Source: CAZFIO01 sp964519585 (GTDB taxonomy: Bacteria > Bacillota > Clostridia > Tissierellales > Tissierellaceae). From it: a stretch of DNA of 9,744 nucleotides. The DNA lies in NCBI GenBank assembly GCA_964519585.1, contig CAZFIO010000080.1, forward strand, positions 1-9,744, in the 5' to 3' direction. Every line of letters starts with the position of its first letter. The first letter of the stretch is position 1. Of this stretch, positions 7,304 through 9,744 are shown in pieces. The notes below the pieces were generated by a model that did no database searches, had not been told where the DNA came from, and saw nothing but the letters and a program-made list of their open reading frames with translations. Both the position numbers and the translations under genes were made by a program.

Positions 7304-7929
7304 GAGGTCACCGCCTTTTTCATAGCTGGAAGAAGTGCTAGCATTGAAGCCGTTAGCATAAAATCAATCCAAAAATATGGGTTAGTCAGGTCATTGCTCA
7401 CCCAAAAACAGGAGGATGTCCATAGGCTATACTCTAAGACTATAATAACTAATACAGCTATATGGAAGATTTGTCTATCTCTTGATTTTCCAGTCTGCCT
7501 CCTGGCATAAAATAGCCCCCTTAGGGAAAACCATGCTACAGACATTGTCAAACTCCCTAGTAGTATGTTGAATAAGATATCCCCTATGCTAAAGTAAATA
7601 ATGAGTTGGGGAATGCAAAAAATTGGAACAAGCCATAGGCCCGGATGGAAGAACTTTCTTTCTTCAACTGTAGATAGGCTATATTCTAGGGTCAATAGAA
7701 AGGTGTAACTAGCAATCCAAGCAAGTTCTGATACATAGAAAAGTTGAGGTGTATAGTCAAATAAAAAATAGTGGAGTGTCCAATAAAGGGAGCCTAGCAT
7801 AAAAGTACCGTAAAAGCAGCTAATTAGTAGGTAGGACTGTAGACGGCTTTTATAAAAGAGGCTTCCTGAAGCTATGAAGGCTAGTAATACCGCTAAAAGT
7901 TGTGAGATATTATCTATAAGTTCAATCAT
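7300..7929 (-). CDS. Seven-TM membrane protein of unknown family in the sigma/PrsW operon
   Basis: This 209-residue protein has about seven predicted membrane helices, near residues 4-22, 28-54, 60-81, 95-111, 115-138, 151-174 and 182-201. Basic loops (YKSRLQ, VEERK, YARRQTGKSRDRQ) lie between helices 1-2, 3-4 and 5-6, so the N-terminus should be outside and the C-terminus inside. No soluble domain or catalytic motif is evident. I chose the ATG at 7927-7929 because GGAGG (7936-7940) is six bases upstream; the ATG at 7933-7935 directly abuts that Shine-Dalgarno sequence and is unlikely. The gene overlaps the preceding two-TM gene by eight bases and the protease gene by four. Its position between a small membrane protein and PrsW suggests a membrane component of signalling; I do not recognise the family. 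Confidence 0.82.
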   Translation of the reverse strand: MIELIDNISQLLAVLLAFIASGSLFYKSRLQSYLLISCFYGTFMLGSLYWTLHYFLFDYTPQLFYVSELAWIASYTFLLTLEYSLSTVEERKFFHPGLWLVPIFCIPQLIIYFSIGDILFNILLGSLTMSVAWFSLRGLFYARRQTGKSRDRQIFHIAVLVIIVLEYSLWTSSCFWVSNDLTNPYFWIDFMLTASMLALLPAMKKAVTS

Positions 7930-8272
7930 TTTCATCCTCCAGATTATCTTGATCCAGTTGATTCCTTCTTTTAAAATGGTAGCTCAAAATAGTTACACTA
8001 ATTCCCAGAATAAAAGCAAGAAGACCTATAAAGATATAGCCTAAAAAATCACTTCCATCAAATATACTGGCACTAATAGTATGTCCATCATATTGCCCAT
8101 CAAATATAGTGGCTTCTAAGCCTGGCATAAGAAGGGATAAGCCTAAAATAACCAATAGGGATGCAGCTAGGGATGAAATTTTGATTAATCTTCTTTTCCC
8201 TATCTTTTTTTCTACTTCTATTTCTTTTATACGTTCCTTAACAGCAAAAACACGTTCCTTAGTATTCTGCAT
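7922..8272 (-). CDS. Small two-TM protein directly after the sigma factor; candidate anti-sigma-like regulator
   Basis: This 116-residue protein has a basic, charged cytoplasmic N-terminus (MQNTKERVFAVKERIKEIE), a first TM at about 29-49 and an outside loop at 50-75. The loop contains two IFDG copies (ATIFDGQYDG and SASIFDGSDF). A second TM lies at about 76-98, followed by an acidic Asn/Asp-rich tail. It shares its plan and several residues with the 108-residue protein at 6030-6356. Its start lies inside the sigma gene (14-base overlap) behind GGAGGAGGGG, so the two products should be made in linked amounts, as is usual for a sigma factor and its antagonist. No zinc-finger anti-sigma domain or DUF4179 is visible. 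The anti-sigma role is therefore inference from position, size and the presence of PrsW downstream. Confidence 0.8.
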   Translation of the reverse strand: MQNTKERVFAVKERIKEIEVEKKIGKRRLIKISSLAASLLVILGLSLLMPGLEATIFDGQYDGHTISASIFDGSDFLGYIFIGLLAFILGISVTILSYHFKRRNQLDQDNLEDEND

Positions 8273-8813
8273 TTACGATCCCCTCCTCCTTCAGTAGTTT
8301 TCCCAGAGCTTTTCTTCCTCTATAGACTAGGTCTGAAACCTGCTTTTCGGTCTTTCCCATAACCTTTCCCCCCTGGCTATGGGTCATATTTTCAAAGTAA
8401 ACCAGGTAGAGGGCTTCCCTATAGCTGGATTTAAGTCGACCCAAGCAAAGGTGTAGAATTGCATAGTCTTCCTTTTTTTGAAAAACTTCCTCTATAAGTA
8501 CCCTGCTGGCTAGTTCTTCCTTGGTCTCTTCAAGACTGAAAGATTGATTTAGGTTTTTCTTTCTTATAAATCTTAGGGATAAATTCCTAGCCATTTTATA
8601 AAGGTAGGCCTTAAAGCATCCTTCCTTAATTTTAGGTTTTTTTGATATAAGATAGGCAAAGGCCTCTATCATTAAGTCTTCTGAATCATACAAATCATGG
8701 AGGTATCCATTTATGTAAAAAGTCAACCTATCCCCATATCTTTCCATCAATAGTTCAAGACCAGCGTCATCACCACTGAGATAGTCCCTATATAAAGTTT
8801 CATCAGTAACCAT
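8259..8813 (-). CDS. ECF-like RNA polymerase sigma factor (sigma-70 family)
   Basis: This 184-residue protein has the two-domain ECF layout. Region 2 lies at about 15-85, with DLYDSEDLMIEAFAYL and then KAYLYKMARNLSLRFIRKKN. Region 4 lies at about 120-172, with a C-terminal helix-turn-helix, HSQGGKVMGKTEKQVSDL, followed by VYRGRKALGKLL. It would direct RNA polymerase to a dedicated set of promoters. I chose ATG at 8813-8811. The longer reading uses TTG at 8825, but AGGAG (8826-8830) directly abuts that TTG and stands 12 bases from the ATG, and an in-frame TAG lies two codons before the TTG. The ATG spacing is long, so some uncertainty remains. It is the first gene of an operon with a two-TM protein, a seven-TM protein and PrsW, which fits a membrane-regulated sigma factor. 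Likely targets include the adjacent surface-protein operon, but this is inferred. Confidence 0.88.
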   Translation of the reverse strand: MVTDETLYRDYLSGDDAGLELLMERYGDRLTFYINGYLHDLYDSEDLMIEAFAYLISKKPKIKEGCFKAYLYKMARNLSLRFIRKKNLNQSFSLEETKEELASRVLIEEVFQKKEDYAILHLCLGRLKSSYREALYLVYFENMTHSQGGKVMGKTEKQVSDLVYRGRKALGKLLKEEGIVNAEY

Positions 8814-8867
8814 TTTGCTAATCAACTCCTATGGATAGCTCTCCTTATTTTATACCTATTTTGCTTT

Positions 8868-8897
8868 ATTATAGCATTAAGTCTATATGGAGGTCAA
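8868..8897 (-). promoter_or_regulatory. SigmaA promoter for the sigma/PrsW operon
   Basis: The minus strand has -35 TTGACC (8897-8892), an 18-base spacer and a perfect -10 TATAAT (8873-8868) with an extended TGC just before it. The predicted start near 8861 gives a leader of about 50 bases. Such a strong housekeeping promoter implies constitutive basal synthesis of the sigma factor, so control would be post-translational. Confidence 0.75.
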
Positions 8898-8924
8898 AAG
8901 CTATGAGGAAAAATAATTTCTTTA

Positions 8925-8954
8925 TTGATTTGGAGACTTTCTATATAGTATTAT
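8925..8954 (+). promoter_or_regulatory. Probable SigmaA promoter for the YCII-domain gene
   Basis: TTGATT (8925-8930) and TATTAT (8949-8954) are 18 bases apart, about 50 bases before the YCII start codon. It stands back to back with the divergent promoter of the sigma operon, with 27 bases between the two -35 elements. Confidence 0.5.
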
Positions 8955-9001
8955 TTTGTAATTCCCTTATTATTAAGATATTAATAGAGGAGGTTGGTAT
9001 A

Positions 9002-9265
9002 ATGATTTTGTATCCTGCAATTTTAAAGACTATTGATCCCAAGAAAGATGAGGATATCCTTCAAATTCATCTGGATTATTTAAACAATCTGATTAGCCAA
9101 GGTAAGGTTTTTGCCAAGGGTCCCTTTACTGACCATAGTGGTGGTTTGATTATCTTTAAGGTTAATTCCCTTGAAGAAGCAAGGGAATTGATTGAAAATG
9201 ACCCTGTTATAGTTAATAAATCTAGAGAGTATGAATTAAAGGAATGGAGATCGAATGTAGAATAG
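9002..9265 (+). CDS. YCII-domain protein
   Basis: This 87-residue protein matches the YCII (YciI-like, PF03795) pattern over its whole length. The features are a first strand (MILYPAILKTI), the conserved His23 and Asp25 in QIHLDYLNNL, GKVFAKGPF with GP at 40-41, TDHSGGLIIFKV, SLEEAREL and the DP pair at 67-68. The fold is a small ferredoxin-like, usually dimeric, cytoplasmic protein. Members are often of unknown activity, though some relatives are dehalogenases or muconolactone-isomerase-like. I chose ATG 9002 because AGGAGG (8988-8993) lies eight bases upstream and the family begins at this strand. An in-frame ATG at 8903 also has GGAGG nine bases upstream, but it would add a hydrophobic, non-family N-terminus. 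The gene stands alone, divergent from the sigma operon and convergent with the toxin-antitoxin pair. Confidence 0.86.
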   Translation: MILYPAILKTIDPKKDEDILQIHLDYLNNLISQGKVFAKGPFTDHSGGLIIFKVNSLEEARELIENDPVIVNKSREYELKEWRSNVE

Positions 9266-9303
9266 AAAAAATCCCAGCCCTAATAGAGGTTGGGAATTTT
9301 TTT
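9266..9303. terminator. Bidirectional terminator between the YCII gene and the toxin gene
   Basis: TCCCAGCC (9272-9279) pairs with GGTTGGGA (9288-9295), including one G.U pair, around an eight-base loop. Seven T follow on the plus strand (9297-9303) and six A precede (9266-9271), giving a T-tract on the minus strand as well. It can end both convergent transcripts. The last four sense codons of the toxin gene and its stop lie within the hairpin. Confidence 0.85.
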
Positions 9304-9564
9304 ATATATATTTCTTCTATGTCCTATATCTATTATTAATATTCTAACTTCATCATCGTTTATTTCAGCAATTAGCCTATAATCTCCAACTCTATATCTC
9401 CAATATTCCTTTAAATTACCTTTTAGAGATTTCCCAAAAACTCTTGGGTCAGATGTATTTTCTAGATTTTTAATTATCCAATTTACTATAATTCTTTGGT
9501 GGGTAGTATCTATTTTTTTAAGTTGTTTATCTGCATTTTTTTCAAATAAAATCTTATATTTCAT
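9280..9564 (-). CDS. RelE/ParE-superfamily toxin of a type II toxin-antitoxin module
   Basis: This 94-residue protein has the RelE-like order. It begins with MKYKILFEKNADKQLKKI, followed by a long helix (22-35), a DPRVFGKSLKG loop (39-49) and the core EYWRYRVGDYRLIAEI (53-68) with Arg56, Arg58, Asp61 and Arg63. The C-terminal strand and IGHRRNIY (80-87) carry His82, Arg83, Arg84 and Tyr87. These basic and tyrosine residues are the kind used by RelE toxins to cut mRNA in the ribosome; ParE relatives act on gyrase instead, but the GHRR-x-x-Y end favours RelE. The ATG is one base after the antitoxin stop codon, with no strong Shine-Dalgarno sequence, so translation is probably coupled. The reading frame looks intact. 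Confidence 0.9.
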   Translation of the reverse strand: MKYKILFEKNADKQLKKIDTTHQRIIVNWIIKNLENTSDPRVFGKSLKGNLKEYWRYRVGDYRLIAEINDDEVRILIIDIGHRRNIYKKIPNLY

Positions 9565-9565
9565 A

Positions 9566-9744
9566 CTAAATTTCTAGCCTTTTCTTCACTTCATCAAAAG
9601 AAATATATTCTGTTTCATTATTTTTTAGTCTTTCTTCATAGGCTAAAATTGCCCTTAGGTCAGTTTCATCTTCAATTTTTTCTTCTAAAGCTTCCTTCAT
9701 TAAGGTTGATAGGGGAATATTTTTAAATTCAGCATACTCTTTAT
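9566..9744 (-). CDS. RelB-like (DUF6290-type) antitoxin, partial (N-terminus off right edge)
   Basis: The last 58 residues are visible, beginning KEYAEFKNIPLSTLMKEALE and ending FDEVKKRLEI. The pattern of a helix, then N-x-P/V-S-x-L-x-x-x-AL, EKIEDE-x-DL, a YEERLKN helix and a terminal S-x-DEVKK-x-L is typical of the antitoxins paired with RelE-like toxins. The missing N-terminus should hold the ribbon-helix-helix strand used for DNA binding and autorepression. It stops at TAG 9568-9566, one base before the toxin ATG, so the pair forms one operon whose promoter lies outside the window. Confidence 0.85.
   Translation of the reverse strand, partial: KEYAEFKNIPLSTLMKEALEEKIEDETDLRAILAYEERLKNNETEYISFDEVKKRLEI

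Noticed and set aside
8109..8297. 62-codon plus-strand open frame
   Set aside because: It is antisense to the two-TM protein and the end of the sigma gene, with no supporting features.
8831..9001. N-terminal extension of the YCII protein (starts at 8831 or 8903)
   Set aside because: The extension is not family-like and would span the predicted promoter; ATG 9002 has the best ribosome binding site. The 8903 start does have a GGAGG, so it is not fully excluded.

Overview
This is an AT-rich window from a low-GC, Gram-positive anaerobe. Four things point there: strong AGGAGG ribosome binding sites, a lipoprotein lipobox, a surface protein with three type-2 cell-wall-binding (CWB2) repeats, and an anaerobic-type cobalamin gene under a cobalamin riboswitch. 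A Clostridia/Tissierellia-type organism (Peptoniphilus/Anaerococcus-like) is my best inference; no marker gene fixes the genus.

Layout from left to right. (1) Positions 1-1680, minus strand: a cobalamin riboswitch operon. An extended -10 promoter (1648-1676) leads into a cobalamin aptamer (about 1413-1620) and an intrinsic terminator (1377-1411). Then come cbiL (683-1348) and a BtuF-like substrate-binding lipoprotein that starts with TTG directly after the cbiL stop codon and runs off the left edge. (2) Positions 1716-6356, minus strand: a 1420-residue secreted surface protein. Its N-terminal GLUG-like beta-helix is followed by InlB-type and Listeria-Bacteroides repeats that include a tandem duplication of about 147 residues, then a Pro-rich hinge and three CWB2 domains. 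A 108-residue two-TM protein precedes it and overlaps its start by ATGA. (3) Positions 6357-6658: a gene-free stretch with a strong minus-strand terminator, a 14-bp palindrome and a compact array of hairpins that folds better as plus-strand RNA. (4) Positions 6659-8897, minus strand: a tightly overlapping four-gene operon, namely an ECF-like sigma factor, a 116-residue two-TM protein, a seven-TM protein of unknown family and a PrsW-type membrane protease. It is driven by a near-consensus promoter. (5) Positions 8925-9303, plus strand: a YCII-domain protein ending in a bidirectional terminator. (6) Positions 9280-9744, minus strand: a RelE-type toxin and the C-terminal part of its RelB-like antitoxin, cut by the right edge.

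The most interesting part is 1771-8897. The sigma factor, two related two-TM proteins (one in the sigma operon, one coupled to the surface protein), a seven-TM protein and PrsW look like the parts of an envelope-signalling circuit whose output or sensor is the adjacent CWB2 surface protein. PrsW proteases are known to degrade membrane anti-sigma factors (RsiW in Bacillus subtilis, RsiT in Clostridioides difficile). Here no canonical anti-sigma domain is visible, so the two-TM proteins are candidates. That wiring is inference from gene order and topology.
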